From Pegoplata infirma (lineage: Eukaryota > Arthropoda > Insecta > Diptera > Anthomyiidae): 64,000 nucleotides of DNA. The notes under the pieces are model-generated. The model was not told the DNA's origin. It did not search any database and saw nothing but the letters and a program-made list of their open reading frames with translations. The stretch lies in contig OY992539.1 in the NCBI GenBank assembly GCA_963921195.1, positions 37,787,754 through 37,851,753 of the forward strand, given 5' to 3'. Below are positions 21,401 to 34,109 of the stretch, one piece after another. Each line of letters begins with the position of its first letter. The stretch's first letter is position 1. Made by a program: the position numbers and the translations under genes.

Positions 21401-23735
21401 TATGTCTGACATAAATTTTTCTATAAAAAAATTATGTCTGACATAAATTTTTCTATAAAAAAATTATGTCTGACATAAATTTTTCTATAAAAAAATTATG
21501 TCTGACATAAATTTTTCTATAAAAAAATTATGTCTGACATAAATTTTTCTATAAAAAAATTATGTCTGACATAAATTTTTCTATAAAAAAATTATGTCTG
21601 ACATAAATTTTTCTATAAAAAAATTATGTCTGACATAAATTTTTCTATAAAAAAATTATGTCTGACATAAATTTTTCTATAAAAAAAAAATTATGTCTGA
21701 CATAAATTTTTCTATAAAAAAAATTATGTCTGACATAAATTTTTCTATAAAAAAAATTATGTCTGACATAAATTTTTCTATAAAAAAAATTATGTCTGAC
21801 ATAAATTTTTCTATAAAAAAAATTATGTCTGACATAAATTTTTCTATAAAAAAAATTATGTCTGACATAAATTTTTCTATAAAAAAAATTATGTCTGACA
21901 TAAATTTTTCTATAAAAAAAATTATGTCTGACATAAATTTTTCTATAAAAAAAATTATGTCTGACATAAATTTTTCTATAAAAAAAATTATGTCTGACAT
22001 AAATTTTTCTATAAAAAAAATTATGTCTGACATAAATTTTTCTATAAAAAAAATTATGTCTGACATAAATTTTTCTATAAAAAAAATTATGTCTGACATA
22101 AATTTTTCTATAAAAAAAATTATGTCTGACATAAATTTTTCTATAAAAAAAATTATGTCTGACATAAATTTTTCTATAAAAAAAATTATGTCTGACATAA
22201 ATTTTTCTATAAAAAAAATTATGTCTGACATAAATTTTTCTATAAAAAAATTATGTCTGACATAAATTTTTCTATAAAAAAATTATGTCGGACATAAATT
22301 TTTCTATAAAAAAATTATGTCTGACATAAATTTTTCTATAAAAAAATTATGTCTGACATAAATTTTTCTATAAAAAAATTATGTCTGACATAAATTTTTC
22401 TATAAAAAAATTATGTCTGACATAAATTTTTCTATAAAAAAATTATGTCTGACATAAATTTTTCTATAAAAAAATTATGTCTGACATAAATTTTTCTATA
22501 AAAAAATTATGTCTGACATAAATTTTTCTATAAAAAAATTATGTCTGACATAAATTTTTCTATAAAAAAATTATGTCTGACATAAATTTTTCTATAAAAA
22601 AATTATGTCTGACATAAATTTTTCTATAAAAAAATTATGTCTGACATAAATTTTTCTATAAAAAAATTATGTCTGACATAAATTTTTCTATAAAAAAATT
22701 ATGTCTGACATAAATTTTTCTATAAAAAAATTATGTCAAACATAAATTTTTCTATAAAAAAATTATGTCTGACATAAATTTTTCTATAAAAAAATTATGT
22801 CTGACATAAATTTTTCTATAAAAAAATTATGTCTGACATAAATTTTTCTATAAAAAAATTATGTCTGACATAAATTTTTCTATAAAAAAATTATGTCTGA
22901 CATAAATTTTTCTATAAAAAAATTATGTCTGACATAAATTTTTCTATAAAAAAATTATGTCTGACATAAATTTTTCTATAAAAAAAATTATGTCTGACAT
23001 AAATTTTTCTATAAAAAAATTATGTCTGACATAAATTTTTCTATAAAAAAATTATGTCTGACATAAATTTTTCTATAAAAAAAATTATGTCTGACATAAA
23101 TTTTTCTATAAAAAAAATTATATCTGACATAAATTTTTCTATAAAAAAAATTATGTCTGACATAAATTTTTCTATAAAAAAAATTATGTCTGACATAAAT
23201 TTTTCTATAAAAAAAATTATGTCTGACATAAATTTTTCTATAAAAAAAATTATGTCTGACATAAATTTTTCTATAAAAAAAATTATGTCTGACATAAATT
23301 TTTCTATAAAAAAAATTATGTCTGACATAAATTTTTCTATAAAAAAAATTATGTCTGACATAAATTTTTCTATAAAAAAAATTATGTCTGACATAAATTT
23401 TTCTATAAAAAAAATTATGTCTGACATAAATTTTTCTATAAAAAAAATTATGTCTGACATAAATTTTTCTATAAAAAAATTATGTCTGACATAAATTTTT
23501 CTTTAAAAAAATTATGTCTGACATAAATTATTCTTTAAAAAAATTATGTCTGACATAAATTTTTCTTTAAAAAAATTATGTCTGACATAAATTTTTCTTT
23601 AAAAAAATTATGTCTAACATAAATTTTTCTTAAAAAAAATTATGTCTGACATAAATTTTTCTTTAAAAAAAGTATGTCTGACATACACTTTTTTTATAAA
23701 AAATTTTAATCCCACGTATTAACATTTTTCACCGG
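18450..23735. repeat. 32/33-bp satellite array S1 (forward orientation), bounded by inverted repeats
   Basis: About 160 units from roughly 18548 to 23704. The consensus half-motifs are TTATGTCTGACATAA (15-bp odd dyad) and TTTTTCTATAAAAAAA. Homogenised sub-blocks are visible: diverged edge units with AAAGTTTTC variants (to 19440), ATAAATTTTTCT units (19447-19920), about 44 nearly identical ATAATTTTTTCT units (19923-21336), two blocks of 33-bp units (about 21671-22240 and 23070-23480) separated by 32-bp units, and CTTTAAAAAAA variants at the right edge. The array is bracketed by CCGGTGAAAAATTAATA (18450-18466) and its inverted copy with one extra base (23717-23735). No protein is encoded despite long in-frame stretches. 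Confidence 0.9.
18510..18912. repeat. left sub-array of S1 flanked by perfect 16-bp inverted repeats
   Basis: TAATATTAACCTCTAG at 18510-18525 and its exact complement CTAGAGGTTAATATTA at 18897-18912 enclose about ten satellite units. A CAACGTAATTTTTT motif occurs just inside the left repeat (18538) and twice just outside the right one (18917, 18930), where the main array starts. Confidence 0.6.
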
Positions 23736-24682
23736 AAACTCAAGAATGTGTTTTTGCATATCCATCTACATTTTCACCGGTCTTAAATAAATTCAGCAAC
23801 ACGATGTGGTCAACATCCAAAACTTAAAAGCAATATTTTTATTGAAAAAAATTGGATAAGGGGAAAAATTCTTTTGAAGTTTTCAGGAGCGTAGATCCCA
23901 AAAATTCATATTTTTTGTAAACGAAACTAAAAAGGTGTCTTGAAAATTTTTTTCAACAATTCACTATTTCTTTAACTAAAATTTTCCAATTCCAAAAATT
24001 CTAAAATTATATCAGTTGATTTACTTATTAGTTTTTGTGGAAACCCTCTCTAAAAATTTGTAATTTAAAATTTAAACAAAATTGTTTAAACAACAACAAA
24101 AAACATCCTAATAACCTACTAAACCACAAAATCCAACTTGATTCCTGAAATTTTGCCAAATTTTTTTCTACACAGCAGTAAAAACATTTTAATTTTTTTT
24201 TTAACAAAAAAACAAAAAAGAACCAAAAAATATAATAAAAACAGATTTTAAGCAAAATGTTAATAGTTTGCAAAAACACCAATTTTTTTATAAAAAAAAA
24301 CAAAAAATAAACCAAATAAAAACCTATAAAACATTAAAGAAATAAATTATCAACAAAAAAACAACAGAAATCAAATATTACAAAACAAATTAAATTAATA
24401 AAAAAAAATAGTTTTAAACAAAATTATATATAAATTTATAAAAAAAAAATAATAATAAATGAAAGAAAGAAAATTTGTAAAAAAAAAATATATACTAGCT
24501 TTAGTTAGTTAAAGGAAAAGAACTAAAAATCAACAAACGAAGATAACAAAAAATAGTAAAAAAACAACAAACATTTGACAGAACTCAATGGTTACAAAAC
24601 TGGTATTAGATAGAAGTTTTCAGTAAAAGATTTGTTAAGTTACTAACTAACAAATCTTTTAAAAATAATAATAAAAAAAACA
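23736..24682 (+). other. spacer between the two inverted satellite arrays
   Basis: Two TTTTCACCGG motifs lie at the left, then an A-rich low-complexity stretch from about 24170 onward. A short inverted pair AAAGATTTGTTAAGTTAC / TAACTAACAAATCTTTT is at about 24625-24662. No coding frame is supported, although a chance minus frame of 95 codons exists. It would form the loop if the arrays paired. Confidence 0.55.
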
Positions 24683-27600
24683 TAACAAAAAATTAGTTAG
24701 GATTACGGTTAAAAAAAAACACACAAGCAAACAAAACAGAAATTAAATTGAAGAATGTTAAATTATGTCAGACATAATTGTTTATGTTAACAATTCTGTC
24801 AGACATAAATTTTTATAGAAAAATTTGTATCAGACATAATTATTTTTTTGGAAAAATTTATGTCAGACATAATTTTTTATAGAAAAATTTATGTCAGACA
24901 AAATTTTTTATAGAAAAATGTATGTCAGATATAATTTTTAGAAAAATTTATTCCAGATATAATTTTTAATAGAAAAATTTATGTCAGATATAATTTTTTT
25001 ATGGAATAATTTGTGTCAGATATAATTTTTTATGGAATAATTTGTGTCAGAAGTGTTTTTGGAAAATTATGACAGACCTAATTTTTTATAGAAAAATTTT
25101 TGTCAGATATAATTTTTTATTCAAAAATGTATGTCAGATATAATTTTCACAGAAAAATTTATGATAGATATAATTTTTCATAGAAAAATTTATGTTAGAC
25201 ATAATTTTTTATAGAAAAATTTATGTTAGACATAATTTTTTATAGAAAAATTTATGTTAGACATAATTTTTTATAGAAAAATTTATATTTGACATAATTT
25301 TTTATAGAAAAATTTATGTTAGACATAATTTTTTATAGAAAAATTTATGTTAGACATAATTTTTTATAGAAAAATTTATGTTAGACATAATTTTTTATAG
25401 AAAAATTTATGTTAGACATAATTTTTTATTGAAAAATTTATGTTAGACATAATTTTTTATAGAAAAATTTATGTTAGACATAATTTTTTATAGAAAAATT
25501 TATGTTAGACATAATTTTTTATAGAAAAATTTATGTTAGACATAATTTTTTATAGAAAAATTTATGTTAGACATAATTTTTTATAGAAAAAATTATGTTA
25601 GACATAATTTTTTATAGAAAAATTTATGTTAGACATAATTTTTTTATAGAAAAATTTATGTCAGACATAATTTTTTTAAGAAAAATTTATATCAGACATA
25701 ATTTTTTATAGAAATATTTATGTCAGACATAATTTTTTATAGAATTATTTAAGTCAGACATAATTTTTTATAGAAATATTTATGTCAGACATAATTTTTT
25801 ATAGAAATATTTATGTCAGACATAATTTTTTATAGAAATATTTATGTCAGACATAATTTTTTATAGAAATATTTATGTCAGACATAATTTTTTATAGAAA
25901 TATTTATGTCAGACATAATTTTTTATAGAAATATTTATGTCAGACATAATTTTTTATAGAAATATTTATGTCAGACATAATTTTTTAAAGAAATATTTAT
26001 GTCAGACATAATTTTTTATAGAAAAATTTATGTTAGACATAATTTTTTATAGAAAAATTTTTAGACATAATTTTTTATAGAAAAATTTTTGTTAGACATA
26101 ATTTTTTATAGAAAAATTTATGTTAGACATAATTTTTTATAGAAAAATTTATGTTAGACATAATTTTTTATAGAAAAATTTAAGTTAGACATAATTTTTT
26201 ATAGAAAAATTTATGTTAGACATAATTTTTTATAGAAAAATTTATGTTAGACATAATTTTTTATAGAAAAATTTATGTTAGACATAATTTTTTATAGAAA
26301 AATGTATGTCAGACATAATTTTTTATAGAAAAATGTATGTCAGACATCATTTTTTATAGAAAAATGTATGTCAGACATAATTTTTTACACAAAAATTTAT
26401 GTTAGACATAATTTTTTATACAAAAATTTATGTTAGATATAATTTTTTGTACAAAAATTTATGTTAGACATAATTTTTTATAGAAAAATTTATGTTAGAC
26501 ATAATTTGTTATAGAAAAATATATGTCAGACATAATTTTTTATAGAAAAATGTATGTCAGACATAATTTTTTATAGAAAAATGTATGTCAGACATAATTT
26601 TTTATAGAAAAATGTATGTCAGTTATAATTTTTTATAGAAAAATTTATGTCAGTTATAATTTTTTATAGAAAAATTTATGTTAGACATAATTTTTTATAG
26701 AAAAATTTATGTTAGACATAATTTTTTATAGAAAAATTTATGTTAGACATAATTTTTTATAGAAAAATTTATGTTAGACATAATTTTTTATACAAAAATT
26801 TATGTTAGACATAATTTTTTATAGAAAAATTTATGTTAGACATAATTTTTTATACAAAAATTTATGTTAGACATAATTTTTTATACAAAAATTTATGTTA
26901 GACATAATTTTTTATACAAAAATTTATGTTAGACATAACTTTTTATACAAAAATTTATGTAAGACATAATTATTTATACAAAAATTTATGTTAGACATAA
27001 TTATTTATACAAAAATTTATGTTAGACATAATTTTTTATAGAAAAATTTATGTTAGACATAATTTTTTATAGAAAAATTTATGTTAGACATAATTTTTTA
27101 TAGAAAAATTTATGTTAGACATAATTTTTTATAGAAAAATGTATGTTAGACATAATTTTTTATAGAAAAATTTATGTTAGACATAATTTTTTATAGAAAA
27201 ATTTATGTTAGACATAATTTTTTATAGAAAAATTTATGTTAGACATAATTTTTTATAGAAAAATTTATGTTAGACATAATTTTTTATAGAAAAATTTATG
27301 TTAGACATAATTTTTTATAGAAAATTTTTTATAGAAAAATTTATGTTAGACATAATTTTTTATAGAAAAATTTATGTTAGACATAATTTTTTATAGAAAA
27401 ATTTATGTTAGACATAATTTTTTATAGAAAAATTTATGTTAGACATAATTTTTTATAGAAAAATTTATGTTAGACATAATTTTTTATAGAAAAAATTATG
27501 TTAGACATAATTTTTTATAGAAAAATTTATGTTAGACATAATTTTTTTATAGAAAAATTTATGTCAGACATAATTTTTTTAAGAAAAATTTATATCAGAC

Positions 27601-29786
27601 ATAATTTTTTATAGAAATATTTATGTCAGACATAATTTTTTATAGAATTATTTAAGTCAGACATAATTTTTTATAGAAATATTTATGTCAGACATAATTT
27701 TTTATAGAAATATTTATGTCAGACATAATTTTTTATAGAAATATTTATGTCAGACATAATTTTTTATAGAAATATTTATGTCAGACATAATTTTTTATAG
27801 AAATATTTATGTCAGACATAATTTTTTATAGAAATATTTATGTCAGACATAATTTTTTATTGAAATATTTATGTCAGATATAATTTTTTAAAGAAATATT
27901 TATGTCAGACATAATTTTTTATAGAAAAATTTATGTTTGACATAATTTTTTATAGAAAAATTTTTAGACATAATTTTTTATAGAAAAATTTTTGTTAGAC
28001 ATAATTTTTTATAGAAAAATTTATGTTAGACATAATTTTTTTATAGAAAAATTTATGTTAGACATAATTTTTTATAGAAAAATTTAAGTTAGACATAATT
28101 TTTTATAGAAAAATTTATGTTAGACATAATTTTTTATAGAAAAATTTATGTTAGACATAATTTTTTATAGAAAAATTTATGTTAGACATAATTTTTTATA
28201 GAAAAATGTATGTCAGACATAATTTTTTATAGAAAAATGTATGTCAGACATCATTTTTTATAGAAAAATGTATGTCAGACATAATTTTTTATACAAAAAT
28301 TTATGTTAGACATAATTTTTTATACAAAAATTTATGTTAGACATAATTTTTTGTACAAAAATTTATGTTAGACATAATTTTTTATAGAAAAATTTATGTT
28401 AGACATAATTTGTTATAGAAAAATATATGTCAGACATAATTTTTTATAGAAAAATGTATGTCAGACATAATTTTTTATAGAAAAATGTATGTCAGACATA
28501 ATTTTTTATAGAAAAATGTATGTCAGACATAATTTTTTATAGAAAAATGTATGTCAGTTATTATTTTTTATAGAAAAATTTATGTCAGTTATAATTTTTT
28601 ATAGAAAAATTTATGTTAGACATAATTTTTTATAGAAAAATTTATGTTAGACATAATTTTTTATAGAAAAATTTATGTTAGACATAATTTTTTATAGAAA
28701 AATTTATGTTAGACATAATTTTTTATACAAAAATTTATGTTAGACATAATTTTTTATAGAAAAATTTATGTTAGACATAATTTTTTATAGAAAAATTTAT
28801 GTTAGACATAATTTTTTATACAAAAATTTATGTTAGACATAATTTTTTATACAAAAATTTATGTTAGACATAATTTTTATACAAAAATTTATGTTAGACA
28901 TAACTTTTTATACAAAAATTTATGTAAGACATAATTATTTATACAAAAATTTATGTTAGACATAATTATTTATACAAAAATTTATGTTAGACATAATTTT
29001 TTATAGAAAAATTTATGTTAGACATAATTTTTTATAGAAAAATTTATGTTAGACATAATTTTTTATAGAAAAATTTATGTTAGACATAATTTTTTATAGA
29101 AAAATTTATGTTAGACATAATTTTTTATAGAAAAATTTATGTTAGACATAATTTTTTATAGAAAAATTTATGTTAGACATAATTTTTTATAGAAAAATTT
29201 ATGTTAGACATAATTTTTTATAGAAAAATTTATGTTAGACATAATTTTTTATAGAAAAATTTATGTTAGACATAATTTTTTATAGAAAAATTTATGTTAG
29301 ACATAATTTTTTATAGAAAAATTTATGTTAGACATAATTTTTTATAGAAAAATTTATGTTAGACATAATTTTTTATAGAAAAATTTATGTTAGACATAAT
29401 TTTTTATAGAAAAATTTATGTTAGACATAATTTTTTATAGAAAAATTTATGTTAGACATAATTTTTTATAGAAAAATTTATGTTAGACATAATTTTTTAT
29501 AGAAAAATTTATGTTAGACTTAATTTTTTATAGAAAAATTTATGTTAGACATAATTTTTTGTACAAAATTTTATGTCAGATATAATTTTTTTTTTTTAAA
29601 TTATGTCAAAACTAACTTTTTATGAAAAATTTTGTGTCATACAATATGTTTAATGGAAAAATTTATGTCCGACATAATTTTTTATTGAAAATTTAATGTC
29701 AGATATAATTTTGTAACAAAAAATTAGTTAAAATTAAGGTTAAAAAAAACATACAAACCAAAAAAAATAAATTGAAGAATGTTAAA
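24683..29786. repeat. 31/32-bp satellite array S2, inverted relative to S1, flanked by direct repeats
   Basis: About 155 units from 24760 to 29713. The consensus TTTTTTATAGAAAAATTTATGTTAGACATAA (in halves: TTTTTTATAGAAAAA and TTATGTtAGACATAA) is the reverse complement of the S1 unit. Variants include TCAGACATAA units with AAATATTTATG, GTATGTCAG units and ATACAAAAA units. The array lies between two direct copies of a ~75-bp flank (ACAAAAAATTAGTTA, GGTTAAAAAAAAC, ATTGAAGAATGTTAAA at 24683-24761 and 29715-29786). Confidence 0.9.
25590..29540. repeat. higher-order tandem duplication (~1.9 kb) inside S2
   Basis: Rare variants recur at a constant offset: AAAAAATTATG at 25591 and 27494 (1903 bp), the TTTTTTTAAG unit at 25680 and 27583 (1903), CAGACATCAT at 26341 and 28245 (1904), and GTAAGACATAATTATTTATA at 26961 and 28926 (1965, so two units were gained). 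A truncated unit at about 27312-27340 lies near the junction. Confidence 0.7.
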
Positions 29787-30560
29787 AACCGTTGAGATTA
29801 ATTTGAAAATATTTTTAAAATAAAAATACAGCAGTGTTTGTCCAAAAATTAACAAAAATAAAATTTAAAAAAAAAATAATGAAAACTGTTACTTTACAAC
29901 CAAAAAAAAAAACATTATTAAATAATTTTAAAAACAAAAAAAAATAACAATCTTTTGTTTAGCTTCTTCTATCATAATTTAATTTCTAAGTTTTTTTTTT
30001 TATAACAAAAGAAGCTTAAAACTGGTAAATAACAAAAATAAAGTTATTATTAATATTAAAAAAAAATAAAATAAGTTATTAATAAAAAAAATATATATAT
30101 TAAAAAAAAATAAAAAAAACTATAACCTAAAATAAAAACAAAATATTACATTTAACAAAAATGAAAAAGCAAAAAAATATATATATATAAATATATTTTT
30201 AAGACATGTTCAAAAAGCAATAATTAAAAACAACAACAAGAAAATATTATAAAATAATACATATTATTATAAAATAAAAAAAAAAAAAAACAAAAAAATT
30301 ATATATATAAATAAATAAAAACAAAAAAAAAACTATTATACAATTATACAAGAATTATGGAAAAATATAAAAATATTTATCTTGATACTTGATAAAAAAA
30401 TAAAAAAAGACAATTCTTGACAAAATGCAAAACAAAATATGAAACTCTAAAACTTAATGACTGTCTGTTATAAAAAATAAACTAAATTTTTAAAAAAATA
30501 AAATCACTTTTAACAACAACAAAAAAACGCTTTAAATCTTTTTTTTTTTAAATTGGAAGA
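29787..30560 (+). other. A-rich low-complexity tract
   Basis: Runs of A with AATAAA, ATATATAT and CAACAACAAG on the plus strand; no gene. Confidence 0.5.
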
Positions 30561-31640
30561 ATAAATTAGCTTGCTTGTGGAGTCTTTTTAATAACGTTTT
30601 TTTAGGGATTTATTCGTTCGATGAATTCGATGAATATCGGAGAAAAAAAATATTTTTTTTGCAAAACAACAGACCTCGACCTCAATTATTTCATTTAAAT
30701 TACAAATTTAAAGGTCGAATAAATTCAACAATAAATATTGACAAATTGTTAAACAAAAATGTTTCCATATATACATTTTTCACCGGGCTGAAACAAAAAA
30801 TCTCAAAAATTGTGTCGAAAATACAAAATATGTCAGATACATATTTTCAAATATCAGATAAAAATAATATAGGAAGTCGGTGTCCATCGGTATGTGAATG
30901 TTTTTCATCGGGAGTAAAAAAAATATGTTTAACACTCAAATTAAAAAAAATCTTCGTTAAAATAATTAAATAAGAAAAAAAACAGTTTTTTCTATTTTTT
31001 AAATGCCAGGTCAAAATCAAAAAAAATTTCGATTTGTAGTCTGCGGTTTTTAAGCAAATTTTTAATATTTTTTTTTTAATTTCGAAAACTCTTTTGACTT
31101 TACTTTATTTATTTTTTATAAGTCGAAAGATATTTTTTTTAGCAACATTAAATTACTTTTTGGTTCCTTTCAAAAACATCAAAAAAAGTACCAAAAAAGT
31201 ACCAAAAAAAGTACCAAAAAAAGTACCAAAAACAGTACCATAAAAAAAGCACAAACAAATCACTTTCCTATGATGTATAATTTGTATAGTATGTGTAGGA
31301 TCATTAGAACGTACCAAAATGTCAACTTTCTTTTGTCCGCCCCTTTTTGTAGGCAGGGTCATACAGAAGTAATGATAAACTGTGTTTGCTTAACGCATTT
31401 TTGATAAAATAAATACGGTTATCACTTAGCAAAAAGGAAAAGGGTTCACCCGCAATGTGTCATTTCCAATTTTTTTGTTAATGATAAATATTTACAACAG
31501 TTAAAAAACAATCTTAATTTATTTTGTAAAATCAGGCATGAGCCTGATTGATAATTGCAGGAGTAACGCGTGAGTGAAATTAAATTGACTCACTTCATGA
31601 GTGAGTGAGCTTGAGTAAATAGCATACAAATATGACTGAC
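30561..31640. other. AT-rich DNA; one 132-codon frame without recognisable product
   Basis: A plus frame from 30575 to 30973 is open, but it is Lys/Ile/Phe-rich as expected from base composition, contains TTTTCACCGGG and ATGTCAGATA satellite-edge motifs, and shows no domain. A (GTACCAAAAAA)n microsatellite is at 31186-31250. I do not call a gene. Confidence 0.4.
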
Positions 31641-32241
31641 AGGGAGGATCTCCCTGGTGTCACCCTCCGATTTTCATGAAATTTAGATATGTTGTTCGGA
31701 ACGAAAATTAATTCGACACGTATTTTTTTTTTTTTTAGCGGCTCAAATTCATTTTTAGGGGGGGTCGATTTGTTTGGGGGGAAATTTAACTTTTTCAGAT
31801 TTTACGATTACCGCCTATTAACTCAAAACTAATATAGGCATATTTGATATCAGATTAAAGGTATTTAAAATACCTATCTCGTGATTCTAACAACGTGCCA
31901 AAAAAGTAAATATTTTTCGATTTATTAACAAAAATGTCCTTAAATTTTGGCATTTTACTTAATATGACGAAAAGTTGTGCATTTTTGGACACGTTCATTG
32001 CACACGAAGATAGGTTTTTAAAAGACCTTTCATTTGGTATATAGCATGACTAGTTTGTTTTGTATAATATAGGAGATAAACGCAAAAAATTTAAAAAATT
32101 ACCGTTTCTTTCCTCTCATTTTCACCCCCTAAATATGAATTTGGGCCGTTAAAAGAAAAAACGAGTCCCTTTAATTTTCCTGCACTACAAAATAAAACCA
32201 ATTTCATAAAGATAGGCGGGTGACACCAGAGAGACCTTCCC
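31641..32241. repeat. ~600-bp palindromic element
   Basis: The left arm AGGGAGGATCTCCCTGGTGT, CACCCTCCGATTTTCATGAAAT and the right arm (ATTTCATAAAGATAGGCGGG, TGACACCAGAGAGACCTTCC) are inverted copies. Inner parts also pair (TATCTCGTGATTCTAACAACGTG with CACGTTCATTGCACACGAAGATA), with the centre near 31945. A GAGTGA-rich sequence flanks it on both sides, as if it sits inside another repeat. Confidence 0.55.
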
Positions 32242-32320
32242 TTGTGAGTCAAGTTTGATTTAAATTTTTCTTGAGTGTAAGTCCTGCCTCTAGTTGGAAT
32301 CAGCATGCCCGATATATATA

Positions 32321-33280
32321 CACTCAGAAAATTATTGCAGTTACTATATGATAGTCGTTTATGTAGTATGTAGTAGTTGATATTTTCCACTACAATTTCC
32401 GTTGTTTTTGTATGAAGAATTTCAAACAACTTCTTTTTGTAGTTGTTAAAAAAAAATACTACATTGTAGTAGCAGTTATTTTATGCAGTTGTTTTTAGTC
32501 TATAAAAAAGTTGTTTTTTCTAGAAATTAGTAGAAAAACAGATGTGGACTAACCCCCAGTTTCTGTAACACGAACGTCATTCGTCTGTGACGAATTCCCA
32601 TATATTTTGTTATTGTAAAATACATGCAAATTTCTTGCAGACGAACGACGGTCGTGTAACGGAAACTGGAGACAATTTATAAAATATAATATCGCGAGTA
32701 AAAAAAAAAACTTTTTAAGATCTAATTTGATCTCAAAATTGGCTGTATCAAGTTGTATCAAAAAATTATATAATTGTATTATTTAAGATACACTAATATA
32801 AAAAATGATACAATAAGATCCGAATTTTGGTCACATCCAAAAAAATTCAATTGATCTTATTTTATATAAATAAATGTAGATTTATATAATTATATAAAGT
32901 CATATATATTTATGTATAACCTCAGATAAGAAAATGGAGCCATATTAAATCTTTCATATAATTAGATCTGAACATATAAAAATTCATATATATTTTAATA
33001 TGATTGTATCAAATTATATATTATTATATCAAAACTTTTTTACTAGGGATAAATATTTTTTTTTTGTTTTTTAAACATTTTCACCTTTTTTAAGTTCTAG
33101 AAGTTTTTTTTTGTTAATACAAAATTTTGGAGGATTTGAGTTACAGTAAAATCAACTGTAATTTGAAGTTGTTTTTACCGTTTTTTGTAGTTGTTAATCA
33201 ATTACGTGGTAGACGCCTAAACAACTAACAATTGTAGTCGTTTTAACTGTCTTTTGTAGTGCATTCTAAACACATAATTT
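32321..33280. mobile_element. CACTCAGAAAA-started repeat with TAGTAG-rich ends, with inserted MITEs
   Basis: It starts CACTCAGAAAATTATTGCAG after TATATATA. TTGTAGTTGT and TAGTAGTTG motifs occur on both sides (32350-32520 and 33130-33270). Inside are a 114-bp MITE at 32556-32669 (CCAGTTTCTGTAACACGAAC with its inverted near copy) and an element at 32693-33048 (CGCGAGTAAAAA and TTTTTTACTAGGG ends, TATATAATTTGATA interior) related to the 46422-48550 element. The right boundary is approximate. Confidence 0.4.
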
Positions 33281-33713
33281 TCTTAAAGTAGATTCTTCAA
33301 TTCGCTAAAAAGTTTTTAACCGCCTCGTATACTAAAAAATTGAAATATTTCATAAAATTAACAAATTGTTCATAAGAATTAAGCTTAAACTTTTCGTATT
33401 AAAACAATGAAATTTTTTAAAACATTTATGACAATTTTCAAAAGTTTTATATTGAAAATTCATTATGTTTATGAAAAATTTCATTAACTAACTCCTATTC
33501 AATTAATTTAAAAAGTATTCTTCCTGCTTAATTTATGCAAAGTGATTTAATGAATTTCTCATTAAAAATTCATTATATTTATGATCAATCATAGATTTAA
33601 TGGAGTTTTCTAATCTTATGAATTTTCATAAAGTCGATGAACTTTTTCATAAATTTTCTAAAACAATAGGTTGTTAGTATAAATTAAGTTTTTAATAATT
33701 TATAAAATTCTTT
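33281..33713. other. AT-rich DNA without recognised feature
   Basis: Repeated AAAATTCATTA.GTTTATGA phrases suggest an old tandem or foldback repeat; no gene seen. Confidence 0.4.
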
Positions 33714-33977
33714 ATATCGCTCATTTGCCGGAATGTTGTATTAACTTAAAAACACAAAAGCCAACATAAAACTGAGATAATATATTGTTGTACTTAACCT
33801 AAAGGGCGTTATGAAGTTGTGACAAAATGCTTCAATCACAATTATGCGTTAAATATATAACGCCAGAGTGTCAAACTTTGACAGCAAATAAAACTTTTTT
33901 TTCTAGTATAATAGTGTTTTGAACTCGAAATTCGCCTTTTTTTGAGTTATTACAACATTCCGGCAAATAAGCGATAT
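33714..33977. mobile_element. 264-bp MITE with ATATCGCTCATTTGCCGGAA ends
   Basis: The left terminus ATATCGCTCATTTGCCGGAA (continuing TGTTGTA) is repeated in inverse at the right end (TACAACATTCCGGCAAATAA then GCGATAT), with one mismatch over about 26 bp. No coding sequence. The target duplication was not resolved. Confidence 0.6.
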
Positions 33978-34109
33978 GTCAGTAACTGGAACAGAAACTT
34001 TCCAACATTATAAAAGAATCAAAATCTGTAAAATCACGGCTGCTATATTTCAAAAGAGTAAAGAAATATATTAAAATATATCTTAGTTAATCTTAATCTT
34101 AAAATGTTA

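Noticed and set aside
21677..22265. Long open frames on both strands (repeating MSDINFSIKKI and MSDIIFFIEKF)
   Set aside because: They arise only because this satellite block has a 33-bp unit, divisible by three, without stops. Adjacent 32-bp blocks break the frame, both strands are open at once, and there is no promoter or codon signal.
23041..23494. A second pair of repeating-peptide frames
   Set aside because: Same cause: the second 33-bp block of the satellite.
18548..29713. CRISPR array
   Set aside because: Units are head-to-tail with no unique spacers, the sequence is eukaryotic, and no cas genes exist. It is a satellite.
30575..30973. 132-codon frame as a gene
   Set aside because: Lys/Ile/Phe-rich composition expected from AT-rich DNA, no domain, overlaps satellite-edge motifs; retained only as part of the region description.
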